DNA of 51,289 nt from Rhodococcus opacus (GTDB lineage Bacteria; Actinomycetota; Actinomycetes; Mycobacteriales; Mycobacteriaceae), in the NCBI RefSeq assembly GCF_012396235.1, contig NZ_JAAXPA010000041.1, forward strand, positions 1 to 51,289. Reading direction: 5' to 3'. Under the pieces are notes generated by a model, which saw nothing but the letters and a program-made list of their open reading frames with translations, was not told the DNA's origin and did not search any database. Numbering within the stretch: position 1 is the first letter of the stretch; each line of letters begins with the position of its first letter. The translations under genes were made by a program, and so were the position numbers. This document shows, one piece after another, positions 8,348-15,576 of this stretch.

Positions 8348-9994
8348 ATGATGGAATTCCTTCAAACCCCGGTCGATCAGCGGCCGCAGTGGGCCGCGCT
8401 CGCGAAACACCGAGCACGCCTCGACGGAGTATCGCTTCGCCGACTCTTCACTGAAAATCCCGGTCGCGCTGCCGAGTTCACCCTCGGTGTCGACGGACTG
8501 CTATTGGATTACTCGAAGAACCTCGTCGACGCCGAGGTGATCGGCGAGTTGGTCGACCTCGCCTACGCCGCCGGTGTGGACCGGCGGATCGAGGCGATGT
8601 TCGCGGGGGAACGAATCAATACGACCGAAGATCGCGCCGTGGCACACGTGGCATTGCGCGCCGCACGCGGTGAGCGAATGGTGATCGACGGAGGTGACGT
8701 CGTCCCGGGGGTGCATCAGGTACTCGACGACATGGCGGCCTTCGCGACCCGGATCCGGTCGGGAGCGTGGCTGGGATACACGGGGAAGGCCATCAAGAAC
8801 GTGGTGAACAGCGGGATCGGCGGGTCGGATCTCGGTCCCGTTATGGCCGCCGAGGCGCTGTCGGCCTACTCGGATCCGGAACTGAACGTCCGTTTCGTCT
8901 CCAATGTCGACGGCTCGGACATCGTGTCGGCGGTCCGGGATCTCGACCAGAGCGAAACCCTGTACGTCGTCGTGTCCAAGACGTTCACGACTGTCGAGAC
9001 ACTGACCAATGCGCGCACCGCGCGCCGGTTCCTGGTGGACGCGCTCGGCAACGAGGATGCGGTCCGCAGACACTTCGTCGCCGTCTCCACCAATGCGGAA
9101 CAGGTGCGTCGCTTCGGGATCGATAGCGAGAACATGTTCGGCTTCTGGGACTGGGTCGGCGGTAGGTACTCCGTCGAGTCGGCGGTCGGACTGTCGTTGA
9201 TGATCGCGATCGGGCCGGAGAACTTCGCCTCGATGACCGACGGCTTCCGTGCGATGGACACTCATTTCCGCGAGGCGCCGTTCGCCCGCAACATGCCGGT
9301 GCTCCTCGCACTGATCGGACTCTGGTACAACAATTTTCACGATGCTCAGACTCATGCCGTCCTGCCGTACAGCAAGTACCTCGCACGCTTTCCGGCGTAC
9401 TTGCAGCAGCTGGACATGGAGAGCAACGGCAAATCGGTGGACACCGAGGGACGGCCGGTCCGGGTCCGTACCGGCCCGGTCGTGTGGGGCGAACCCGGTA
9501 CGAACGGGCAGCATGCCTTTTATCAGCTGCTGCACCAGGGCACCCATCTCGTCCCCTGCGACTTCATCGGCTTTCTTCGTCCCGTCGACGGTCCTGACGA
9601 ACACCACGATCTGTTGATGGCGAACTTCTTCGCTCAGACCGAGGCGCTCGCCTTCGGCCGCAGCGCGGAGGAAGTGGCGGCTGCCGGGGTGCGGGCCGAC
9701 CTCGTCGCGCACCGAAGTTTCGCGGGGGACAGACCGACGAACACGCTGCTGGCGGGCAGGCTGGACCCGTTCGTGCTCGGTCAGCTGGTGGCTTTGTACG
9801 AGCACAAGGTGTTCACCCAGGGGGTTCTGTGGGGGATAAACTCGTTCGATCAATGGGGTGTGGAGCTGGGCAAAGTGCTCGCCCACCGCATCGTCGACGA
9901 GCTCTCTCAGGACGAGCCGCCCGCGCTCGGTCACGATGAATCGACCAACTCCCTGGTCTCGCTGTACCGGAAGGCCGCGGCCCGGCGGGTGTAG
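8348..9994 (+). CDS. pgi: Glucose-6-phosphate isomerase
   Basis: A 548-residue phosphoglucose isomerase, the usual length, that interconverts fructose 6-phosphate and glucose 6-phosphate. Motifs include GKAIKNVVNSGIGGSDLGPV (sugar phosphate site), VVVSKTFTTVETLTNA, FGFWDWVGGRYSVESAVG with the conserved Glu, YSKYLARFPAYLQQLDMESNGKS in its expected place (signature 1), GTNGQHAFYQLLHQGTH with the catalytic His, and the C-terminal GINSFDQWGVELGK signature with the catalytic Lys. Two ATGs (8348, 8351) are adjacent; the second is better spaced from GAGG. It is four bases downstream of tal and surely cotranscribed. Together with Tal, Tkt and GlpX it returns carbon to glucose 6-phosphate, the substrate of FGD. 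Confidence 0.97.
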   Translation: MMEFLQTPVDQRPQWAALAKHRARLDGVSLRRLFTENPGRAAEFTLGVDGLLLDYSKNLVDAEVIGELVDLAYAAGVDRRIEAMFAGERINTTEDRAVAHVALRAARGERMVIDGGDVVPGVHQVLDDMAAFATRIRSGAWLGYTGKAIKNVVNSGIGGSDLGPVMAAEALSAYSDPELNVRFVSNVDGSDIVSAVRDLDQSETLYVVVSKTFTTVETLTNARTARRFLVDALGNEDAVRRHFVAVSTNAEQVRRFGIDSENMFGFWDWVGGRYSVESAVGLSLMIAIGPENFASMTDGFRAMDTHFREAPFARNMPVLLALIGLWYNNFHDAQTHAVLPYSKYLARFPAYLQQLDMESNGKSVDTEGRPVRVRTGPVVWGEPGTNGQHAFYQLLHQGTHLVPCDFIGFLRPVDGPDEHHDLLMANFFAQTEALAFGRSAEEVAAAGVRADLVAHRSFAGDRPTNTLLAGRLDPFVLGQLVALYEHKVFTQGVLWGINSFDQWGVELGKVLAHRIVDELSQDEPPALGHDESTNSLVSLYRKAAARRV

Positions 9995-10125
9995 TCACGG
10001 ACCGGTGGAGACCGACACGTTGCCGCCGTGCGCTGAGGGAACAGGGCTGTCCACGGTGCGGTATGTGCAGGTCCCGGGCCTGGGGACGGCGTCCGCGACA
10101 GGCACGCGAGAATCCTCCAGAACAC

Positions 10126-10166
10126 TTGACGCTCCATAACCGCTCTTGTAGATTAGAAACGAATCC
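10126..10166 (+). promoter_or_regulatory. Sigma70-type promoter with operator half-site
   Basis: TTGACG (10126-10131), a 17-base spacer, and TAGATT (10149-10154) form a good vegetative promoter for the cupin operon. It is followed at once by AGAAACGAATCC (10155-10166), which matches one half of the AAACGTTT-type operators in this region and would cover the transcription start. A 190-base leader follows before the cupin gene. Confidence 0.6.
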
Positions 10167-10209
10167 AGTCGGCATTACAACAGGTGGGATGCCAGATTAG
10201 ATCTCAAAA

Positions 10210-10225
10210 GTGGAAACGTTTCACA
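10210..10225. promoter_or_regulatory. LacI-type operator before the cupin operon
   Basis: GTGGAAACGTTTCACA, containing the perfect 10-bp palindrome GAAACGTTTC centred between 10217 and 10218. It is the best operator of the set and lies about 56 bases downstream of the predicted -10 element. Its left half, GTGGAAACGTTT, is identical to the site at 25726-25741 read on the minus strand. The likely binder is the LacI protein encoded four genes downstream. Confidence 0.7.
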
Positions 10226-10354
10226 CCGGCTAGCAATCCCGGTGGTCGTCGCGGGACTCACCCGAAGATCCAGCACGAGCCAACTGCGCTCAGTCTGCCT
10301 GGCCACCATTGTGGATGCTCTCGGAAACCGACTCGAAATGAAGGGAAGACCCGG

Positions 10355-10810
10355 ATGGCCGACTTCGATCCGTCAGCGCCGAACGCGCGACGTTACCCGC
10401 GGGTGATCACCGAAGGCGAGATCAGCAGCATGCCGCGCCTACAGTTCAACACCGGCATCGACACCGCGATCTTCCTGTCACGGGAGCGCGACGACGCACG
10501 CTACTTCCGCCAGGGCTACTGCTACCAGGAGCCCGACCACGCCCCCTACAACTGGGAGCAGCCCAACTTCGACGAGACGCACTACTGCCTCGAGGGGCAC
10601 ATCAAGCTGAGGGTCAAGGATGCGAACGACCGAGAGGTCGTGCTCGAAGCCGGTCCGGGAGAGCACATCTACCTGCCGGCCGGCTACACCTACACCCTCG
10701 AGAACACCGGTGTGCGGACCGTCTTCTTCTGGACCAGCGGACCGTCTCCCCGCGTGGGACTCGTCGAGGTGCCGGATTACCACAAGACCCTCCAAGAACT
10801 GAGGAAGTGA
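10355..10810 (+). CDS. Cupin-domain protein
   Basis: A 151-residue single-domain cupin (beta-barrel) protein of unknown reaction. The barrel is seen in FDETHYCLEGHIKLRV (first half, Glu and His available as metal ligands) and AGPGEHIYLPAGYTYTLENTG (second half), where the usual metal-binding His of the second cupin motif is replaced by Tyr. The overall look is nearest to EutQ-like and sugar-related cupins, but no function can be given. The ATG at 10355 has AAGGGAAG upstream. It is the first gene of an operon with the split-barrel protein, GATase1-like protein, LacI regulator, sugar kinase and SnoaL-like protein. Control by the LacI protein is suggested by the operators in its leader. A role in binding or isomerising a sugar or sugar phosphate is possible but is inference. 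Confidence 0.8.
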   Translation: MADFDPSAPNARRYPRVITEGEISSMPRLQFNTGIDTAIFLSRERDDARYFRQGYCYQEPDHAPYNWEQPNFDETHYCLEGHIKLRVKDANDREVVLEAGPGEHIYLPAGYTYTLENTGVRTVFFWTSGPSPRVGLVEVPDYHKTLQELRK

Positions 10811-10817
10811 GAGAGCA

Positions 10818-11342
10818 ATGGCCGTGACCGCAAGCCAGACCGCCCCTCTGCGGGGCGACAAGAGGTGGGGTTACCTCGACAGGGCCAAGAGCATCCGTGT
10901 GGCGAGCGTGAATGCCGACGGGAGCATCTACCTGACTCCCCTGTGGTTCGTCGTCGACGAAAAGAGGATCTTCCTCCCGATCGACGCCGGTAGCCGCCAC
11001 GGTGCGAACTCCCAGGCCGGCCGGAAGATCGCCGCGCTGGTCGATTCAGGCGACGAGTACGCCACCGTCAGCGGTGTACGCATCCTGGGAACGCTGGTCG
11101 AAGCCACCGACGAGGTTCTCGTGAAGAAGCTCCAGGACAAGGTGTTCGAGAAGTACTTCGGCACGGGTCACCCCTACGCCGAGCAGTACTTCGAGTTCGG
11201 CGAATTCGCCGACCGCCGCTACCTGGAATTGGTGCCGGACAAGATGATCGGCTGGGATTCACGCGAGACGACGATGCCGCAGGTTCCGGAAGCTCGCGTG
11301 CTGCCGGACTTTGTAGGAGACCGGCCGCTCCCCAAGAGCTGA
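10818..11342 (+). CDS. Split-barrel (PNPOx/FDOR-like) protein, possible F420H2-dependent
   Basis: A 174-residue protein of the pyridoxamine 5'-phosphate oxidase-like split-barrel group, which includes FMN-, haem- and F420-binding members (FDOR-B). Visible signs are VASVNADGSIYLTPLWFVVD near residues 34-53, characteristic of the first strands of the barrel, KIAALVDSGDEYATVSGVRI, and the later GTLVEATDEVLV. The end TTMPQVPEARVLPDF is not recognised. It is 7 bases after the cupin stop codon, so cotranscribed. In this F420-rich neighbourhood it is the only protein in the window with a fold that commonly uses F420H2 as a reductant, so it is a candidate consumer of the F420H2 made by FGD. The fold call is fair; the cofactor is inference, since FMN-binding relatives look alike. 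Confidence 0.72.
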   Translation: MAVTASQTAPLRGDKRWGYLDRAKSIRVASVNADGSIYLTPLWFVVDEKRIFLPIDAGSRHGANSQAGRKIAALVDSGDEYATVSGVRILGTLVEATDEVLVKKLQDKVFEKYFGTGHPYAEQYFEFGEFADRRYLELVPDKMIGWDSRETTMPQVPEARVLPDFVGDRPLPKS

Positions 11343-11368
11343 CCGATCCGTTCATCGCCGCAGATCAC

Positions 11369-11413
11369 GGCGGACCGGCATCTCTCGTTCACTGACGGGC
11401 ACGCCGGTCCGCC
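11369..11413. terminator. 11-bp perfect inverted repeat
   Basis: GGCGGACCGGC (11369-11379) and GCCGGTCCGCC (11403-11413) form a perfect GC-rich stem with a 23-base loop in the 144-base gap between the split-barrel gene and the GATase1-like gene. There is no T-run, as is common in actinobacteria. It may be a partial terminator or an mRNA-stabilising hairpin that lowers expression of the downstream genes. Confidence 0.5.
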
Positions 11414-11486
11414 CGCTCCCGACAACGACGACCGCGGGCGACGGCTCGAGTTGCACACACACATTCTTTTGAAATTTGGAGTAGGT

Positions 11487-12299
11487 ATGACTTCGACTAA
11501 GGACGGCGCCACCCGGGTGCTCGTGGTCGGCGAATCGTGGATCAAGCACACGGTGCACATCAAGGGCTTCGACGAATTCCGCACAGTCGAGTACGAGGAA
11601 GGCGGCGGCGTCTTCCTGGACTCGCTGGAGGCTTCCGGGCTCGAAGTGACGTACATGCGCGCCCACGAGATCTCGGGGCGGTTCCCGAAGACACTGGAAG
11701 AGTTGCAGCAGTTCGACGTCGTGGTCCTCAGCGACATCGGAGCGAACTCCTTCCTGCTGGCCGACGAGACGTTCCTGCGATCCGAACGCAGCGTCAACCG
11801 GTTGTCGCTGCTCGCGGACTTCACCGAAGCCGGCGGAGGCCTGATCATGGTGGGCGGCTACATGTCGTTCACCGGGATCGACGGCAAGGCCCGCTACGGG
11901 ATGAGCCCGCTGGCACCGGTCCTTCCGGTCACCATGCTCGACCACGACGACCGCATCGAAGTTCCCGAAGGCCTCGACGCCACGTTCGACGAGCCGAACC
12001 ACGAGATCCTCGGCGGGACCCCCGCGGAATGGCCGATGCTTCTCGGCTACAACCGGGTCATCGCCAAGTCCGACGCGACGGTTGTCGCGCGCTTCGGTGA
12101 GGACCCGCTGCTGGTCGTCGGTGCAGCCGGCGTCGGCCGCACGGTGGCCTTCGCGTCGGATCTGGCGCCCCATTGGGCGCCGCCGGAATTCGTGCAGTGG
12201 CAGCATTATCAGGCGCTGTGGACGTCGATCGTGAACTGGGCTGCGGGCCTCGACACGAGCCTTCCGTCGCCGGTGCACGCAATCGCTGCGGTAGATTGA
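11487..12299 (+). CDS. GATase1-like (DUF1355) protein
   Basis: A 270-residue protein of the class I glutamine amidotransferase-like group (PF07090 type), related to ThuA-like proteins found with sugar utilisation genes. It begins with a strand RVLVVGESWIKHTVHIKGFDEF, then FDVVVLSDIGANSFLL, LLADFTEAGGGLIMVGGYMSFTGIDGKARYG split by the expected turn, and the C-terminal GRTVAFASDLAPHWAPPEFVQW. No classic Cys-His-Glu triad is clear, so amidotransferase activity is not supported. The ATG at 11487 has GGAG five bases upstream. Homologues tend to lie beside LacI regulators and sugar kinases, as here. The exact function is unknown. Confidence 0.82.
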   Translation: MTSTKDGATRVLVVGESWIKHTVHIKGFDEFRTVEYEEGGGVFLDSLEASGLEVTYMRAHEISGRFPKTLEELQQFDVVVLSDIGANSFLLADETFLRSERSVNRLSLLADFTEAGGGLIMVGGYMSFTGIDGKARYGMSPLAPVLPVTMLDHDDRIEVPEGLDATFDEPNHEILGGTPAEWPMLLGYNRVIAKSDATVVARFGEDPLLVVGAAGVGRTVAFASDLAPHWAPPEFVQWQHYQALWTSIVNWAAGLDTSLPSPVHAIAAVD

Positions 12300-12306
12300 G
12301 AATTTT

Positions 12307-13338
12307 ATGAGCAATGGTCAGCCCCCGACGATGAAAGATGTGGCCCGGCACGCGGGCGTGTCCGTGAGCACGGTCAGCTATGTCTTGAACGACAGCGGAC
12401 CGGTTGCGCCCGCACGTCGAGCCCGCGTGCTCGATGCTGTGCGGGTCCTCAACTACGCACCCAACGAGGCTGCGCGGGGGTTGAAGAGACGTTCGGCGCC
12501 CACGATCGGACTCGTGGTCCCCGAACTGTCGAACCAGTTCTTCGCGCTCCTCGCGGAGGGCGTCGAACAGGCGGCAGCTGCTCGTGGAGTGCTCGTCGTG
12601 TTGTGTGCCCCCGAAGCCATCGACGGAGGAGAGTCGCTCAATGGGCGGCTGCTGCGAAGTCAGAGGCTGAACGGGATCATCTACCTGTCGGGGGCGTCGA
12701 CGTCACCGACGTCGCTTCTCGAACTCACGCGGCTCGGTCCGATCGTTTTGGTGGACGAGCAGGTCCCCGGATTCGACCTGCCGGCCATCGTGTCGGACAA
12801 CCGCCGCGGTGCCCGGGAAGTTGCTCAACATGTGCTCGAAGCAGGCCATCGCAAGATCGCCGTCATCGGCGGTCCCGAGGGTCTGTGGACGGCCCAACAA
12901 CGACTCGCCGGTTATCGGGAAGCGTTGGCAGCCGCCGGAATCGAACCCGATACGGTTCCGGTCTTCGGTGGTAGCTACCGGCAGGAGTCGGGTACGGAAC
13001 TTGCGGCGAAGGCATTGTCCGGGCCGTCGTCGGAGCGCCCGACAGCGTTGTTGTGCGCGAACGACCTGATGGCCATCGGCGTGCTCGAATACTGCCGATC
13101 CGAGGGCATCCTGGTGCCCGAAGAACTCAGCGTCGTCGGATTCGACGACTTACCGCTGGTCTCGCTCCTCACGCCGAGATTGACCACAGTCCGCCAACCG
13201 GCTCGGGACATGGGTGTGCGAGCCGCGAACCTGCTGTTCGAACTCATCGACGACAAGGTCGACGTTCCCGCTCCCGAGCCGTTCCCGACCCTGCTACAGA
13301 TAAGAGATTCCGTGGCTACACCCTTAGGCAGTTCATGA
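12307..13338 (+). CDS. LacI-family transcriptional regulator
   Basis: A 343-residue LacI/GalR repressor. The N-terminal helix-turn-helix and hinge are seen in TMKDVARHAGVSVSTVSYVL (residues about 10-29) and NYAPNEAARGLKRR. A periplasmic-binding-protein-like sugar domain follows, with TIGLVVPELSNQFFALLAEG, IIYLSGAS, HRKIAVIGGPEG, PTALLCANDLMAIGVLEY, and ELSVVGFDDLPLVSLLTPRL then TTVRQPARDMG. It lies 7 bases after the GATase1-like gene, and its stop overlaps the sugar kinase start (ATGA). Operators with GAAACGTTT or AAACGTTT cores before tal, before this operon and before the nucleoside hydrolase suggest that it controls these units, including its own. The effector may be a sugar such as ribose or a sugar phosphate; that is inference. 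Confidence 0.94.
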   Translation: MSNGQPPTMKDVARHAGVSVSTVSYVLNDSGPVAPARRARVLDAVRVLNYAPNEAARGLKRRSAPTIGLVVPELSNQFFALLAEGVEQAAAARGVLVVLCAPEAIDGGESLNGRLLRSQRLNGIIYLSGASTSPTSLLELTRLGPIVLVDEQVPGFDLPAIVSDNRRGAREVAQHVLEAGHRKIAVIGGPEGLWTAQQRLAGYREALAAAGIEPDTVPVFGGSYRQESGTELAAKALSGPSSERPTALLCANDLMAIGVLEYCRSEGILVPEELSVVGFDDLPLVSLLTPRLTTVRQPARDMGVRAANLLFELIDDKVDVPAPEPFPTLLQIRDSVATPLGSS

Positions 13339-14285
13339 GTACGCCGCTGGACGTGGGTACCACCCGGGGGCGAGTGTTCGTCGTCGGAGCGATCAACGTC
13401 GACCTGGTCGTCGCCGCTGAGAGACTGCCCGGTCCGGGCGAGACCGTCGTGGGAACCCGCGTCGAACGGTACGGCGGCGGCAAAGGCGCCAACGCCGCGG
13501 TGGCGGCCGCGCGGGCAGGTGCGGAAGTGCATCTCGTCGGAGCGGTAGGCGCGGACGCCAACGGCACCGAAGCGCTGGACGAACTCACCGCCGAGGGCAT
13601 CTGGGTGGACGGTGTCACCGTCCTCGAGGACGAAGCCACCGGGGTCGCGTTGATCGTCGTCGACCCGGGCGCCGAGAACCAGATCGCCGTCGGCGCGGGT
13701 GCCAATGCCGCACTGAGTGCCGAACACGTGACGCGCGCCCTCGCTTCCCACCTGAGACCGTCGGATTCGGTGCTGGTCAGCACGGAGATACCCGATGCCG
13801 CGGTGGAGGCTGCGGTGATCGCTGCCGCCTCGGCGGGTGCACGCTGTGTCCTGAATCCGGCCCCTCCCATTCCCGGTGTTGCCGATCTCCTCGGGTACGG
13901 GCCGATCCTGACGCCCAACGCGGGTGAGTGTCTCGAACTCGCCAAGATGCTGGATGACGACCACACCCATGCCCGCGAGGCCGCCGCCGCGATTATGGCA
14001 CGCACCGGAGCACCGGTCGTCGTCACCCTGGGAGGTGACGGTGCCCTGGTACTCACGCCCGACGGGAACGTCGACCACGTTCGGCCACGGCCGGCCGTGG
14101 CCCGCGACACCACCGGCGCAGGCGATACCTTCAATGGCGTTCTGATCACCCGGCTGGCAGCGGGAGACGAACTCGACGACGCGGTCCGAGCCGCGAATGT
14201 TGCTGCCGCGCTGTCTGTTGCACACGTCGGGGCCCGCGCCGGGATGCCTCGCGCCACGGACATCGAGGTCGGCAGCCGGGCGTAA
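13335..14285 (+). CDS. PfkB-family sugar kinase (ribokinase-like)
   Basis: A 316-residue PfkB kinase, most like ribokinase, which phosphorylates D-ribose to ribose 5-phosphate with ATP. It contains VFVVGAINVDLVV, GPGETVVG, YGGGKGANAAVAAARAGAEV (PfkB signature 1), VLNPAPPIPG, TPNAGECLELA and DTTGAGDTFNGVLITRLA (signature 2; the Asp of GAGD is the catalytic base). The ATG overlaps the LacI stop by four bases, so translation is probably coupled. Ribose freed by the nucleoside hydrolase at 24613-25569 would be a suitable substrate, and ribose 5-phosphate is the substrate of the PRPP synthetase at 17864-18883. Other sugars cannot be excluded, as PfkB kinases are hard to tell apart by motif. Confidence 0.88.
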   Translation: MSTPLDVGTTRGRVFVVGAINVDLVVAAERLPGPGETVVGTRVERYGGGKGANAAVAAARAGAEVHLVGAVGADANGTEALDELTAEGIWVDGVTVLEDEATGVALIVVDPGAENQIAVGAGANAALSAEHVTRALASHLRPSDSVLVSTEIPDAAVEAAVIAAASAGARCVLNPAPPIPGVADLLGYGPILTPNAGECLELAKMLDDDHTHAREAAAAIMARTGAPVVVTLGGDGALVLTPDGNVDHVRPRPAVARDTTGAGDTFNGVLITRLAAGDELDDAVRAANVAAALSVAHVGARAGMPRATDIEVGSRA

Positions 14286-14360
14286 CCACCCGTCGAGGCC
14301 CCTGTGCGGCGAGCATCAGCGCGGCCGGAGGCTTCCCGAACCGGAGCATATGGAGCAACC

Positions 14361-14750
14361 ATGACTATTGACGACCGTGCAGCGCTGATCGACCAGTTCG
14401 TCTACGCCTGGAACATCAAGGATGTCGACGCACTGATGAACCTGATGACCGACGATTGCATCTTCCACTCTTCGGTCGGCCCCGATCCGGGAGTCCGGTT
14501 CGAAGGTCATGCCGATGTGCGTCGCGGATTCGAGATGTACCTTCTACCAAGCGGTTCAGCGACTGAAACCGTGATGGAGAAGCCGCTTGTGGGTATGGAT
14601 TTTGCTGTAACCCGGTGGACTACCTTCCAGAGGCACGAGGACGGTGCCGTTCTGGAAACACGTGCGTGCGACGTGTTCGAGTTCGGAGGCGACCGCATCA
14701 GGCGTAAGGACACCTACCGCAAGATTTCCACTCCCGTTACTGCTTCCTAG
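14361..14750 (+). CDS. SnoaL-like (NTF2-fold) protein
   Basis: A 129-residue protein with the look of the SnoaL/NTF2-like fold: DRAALIDQFVYAWNIKDVDA, LMNLMTDDCIFHSS, FEGHADVRRGFEMY and VFEFGGDRIRRKDTYRKI. These small alpha+beta barrels bind small hydrophobic or polar ligands; some are isomerases or lyases, many are uncharacterised. The ATG at 14361 has GGAG 5 bases upstream. It is the last gene of the cupin operon, 75 bases after the sugar kinase. No catalytic residues can be assigned. Confidence 0.78.
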   Translation: MTIDDRAALIDQFVYAWNIKDVDALMNLMTDDCIFHSSVGPDPGVRFEGHADVRRGFEMYLLPSGSATETVMEKPLVGMDFAVTRWTTFQRHEDGAVLETRACDVFEFGGDRIRRKDTYRKISTPVTAS

Positions 14751-14988
14751 AAGTTACAACGCAGAGGAAATAACTGAATGTTGTGGGGTGGGGTTGCGGT
14801 CGGATCCGCAACGTGATCGCTCTGACGCCACTGACAAGTGTCGGAGCGCGGACCTGCCCGGAGTTGGGGTAGATTGGGCGACCGTCCCGCAATGAGCGGG
14901 AGAACCGCATGGTCGCTTCGTCGAGTCGGCACCGACCGGTCCTCGCCGTGCCGGCGCTCGGCCACGGCGCCCTCGACTCCGGCTGCGA

Positions 14989-15024
14989 GAATACGGCCAT
15001 TCACTCGTGTGGATGGCCGTATTC
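14989..15024. terminator. 16-bp hairpin downstream of the SnoaL gene
   Basis: GAATACGGCCATTCAC (14989-15004) pairs with GTGGATGGCCGTATTC (15009-15024), with a four-base loop TCGT and one G-T mismatch. This is a very stable hairpin without a long T-run (it is followed by GTCTGTG). A role as terminator of the cupin operon is likely, although it lies 239 bases after the last stop codon. Confidence 0.55.
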
Positions 15025-15117
15025 GTCTGTGCAGGTGCATGTTGCATCGCCGCTACAGGTCGGTCACGCGGCCGGTCGGCAGCGCGTTCGCGAGTAGCTC
15101 AGGCCTCCGCGACCCGA

Positions 15118-15149
15118 GTAGAACCCTTTCTAGTTTCTGGTAGTTCTAC
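15118..15149. repeat. Inverted repeat GTAGAAC/GTTCTAC
   Basis: GTAGAAC (15118-15124) and GTTCTAC (15143-15149) are perfect inverted copies 18 bases apart, upstream of the nadV promoter. They may form a hairpin or be an operator for an unidentified regulator. Confidence 0.4.
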
Positions 15150-15299
15150 CGGGCCCACGGGTTCTTCGGCGTCTGTACGCGGAGCGCGGACGTGAGATGC
15201 GGCCCACTGGTCGTTTACAGAGGATTGTCCAGGCCAGTGGCTACGCGACCCGGTTTCTCGAGCAGGGGCGCGAGCTGAGAATTGATCTCCGCGAACCTC

Positions 15300-15328
15300 T
15301 TGACTGCGAGACTATAAACGTTAATAGT
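15300..15328 (+). promoter_or_regulatory. Putative nadV promoter with embedded operator
   Basis: TTGACT (15300-15305) and TAATAG (15322-15327) are spaced by 16 bases. The palindrome ACTATAAACGTTAATAGT (15311-15328; 8 of 9 positions paired per arm) sits in the spacer and over the -10 element, the classical place for a repressor. Its core AAACGTTA resembles the LacI-type AAACGTTT operators elsewhere in the module, but the flanks differ, so a separate NAD-related regulator is also possible. The nadV start codon is about 250 bases downstream. Confidence 0.55.
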
Positions 15329-15576
15329 AAGTGTGATGCAGCGCACTGAGAGAGCGAATCCGCTGTATGTCGCCCGCAGGACGAGCATCGGCTCGCTAGA
15401 TGTAATGGGCCGAAACATATTGATAACCAACGTCATACAGTATCGGGTACTGGGTCGAACGCAGCACCTCGAAGGCGAAGGTTCGGGGCCGCATTCGCGG
15501 CAACTCTCCTGGGCTTGGAAAATCCAGACAACAGAGAAGTAGCAACGATCACACCACGAGAAAAGGCGAGATTGCG

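Larger units (their letters stand above)
14751..15299. other. Long intergenic region with hairpins, no recognised gene
   Basis: No convincing coding region was found. The stretch contains a small hairpin GTTGCGG/CCGCAAC (14793-14799, 14806-14812), a nested pair around 14878-14916 (GCGACC..CCCGC..GCGGG..GGTCGC), and two stronger inverted repeats listed separately. Several of these could form a structured leader, but I cannot match them to a known riboswitch class. Confidence 0.4.

Noticed and set aside
7066..9994. A possible tal-pgi fusion
   Set aside because: A TGA stop at 8341-8343 ends tal and pgi starts at 8348 in another frame with its own ATG; they are two genes.
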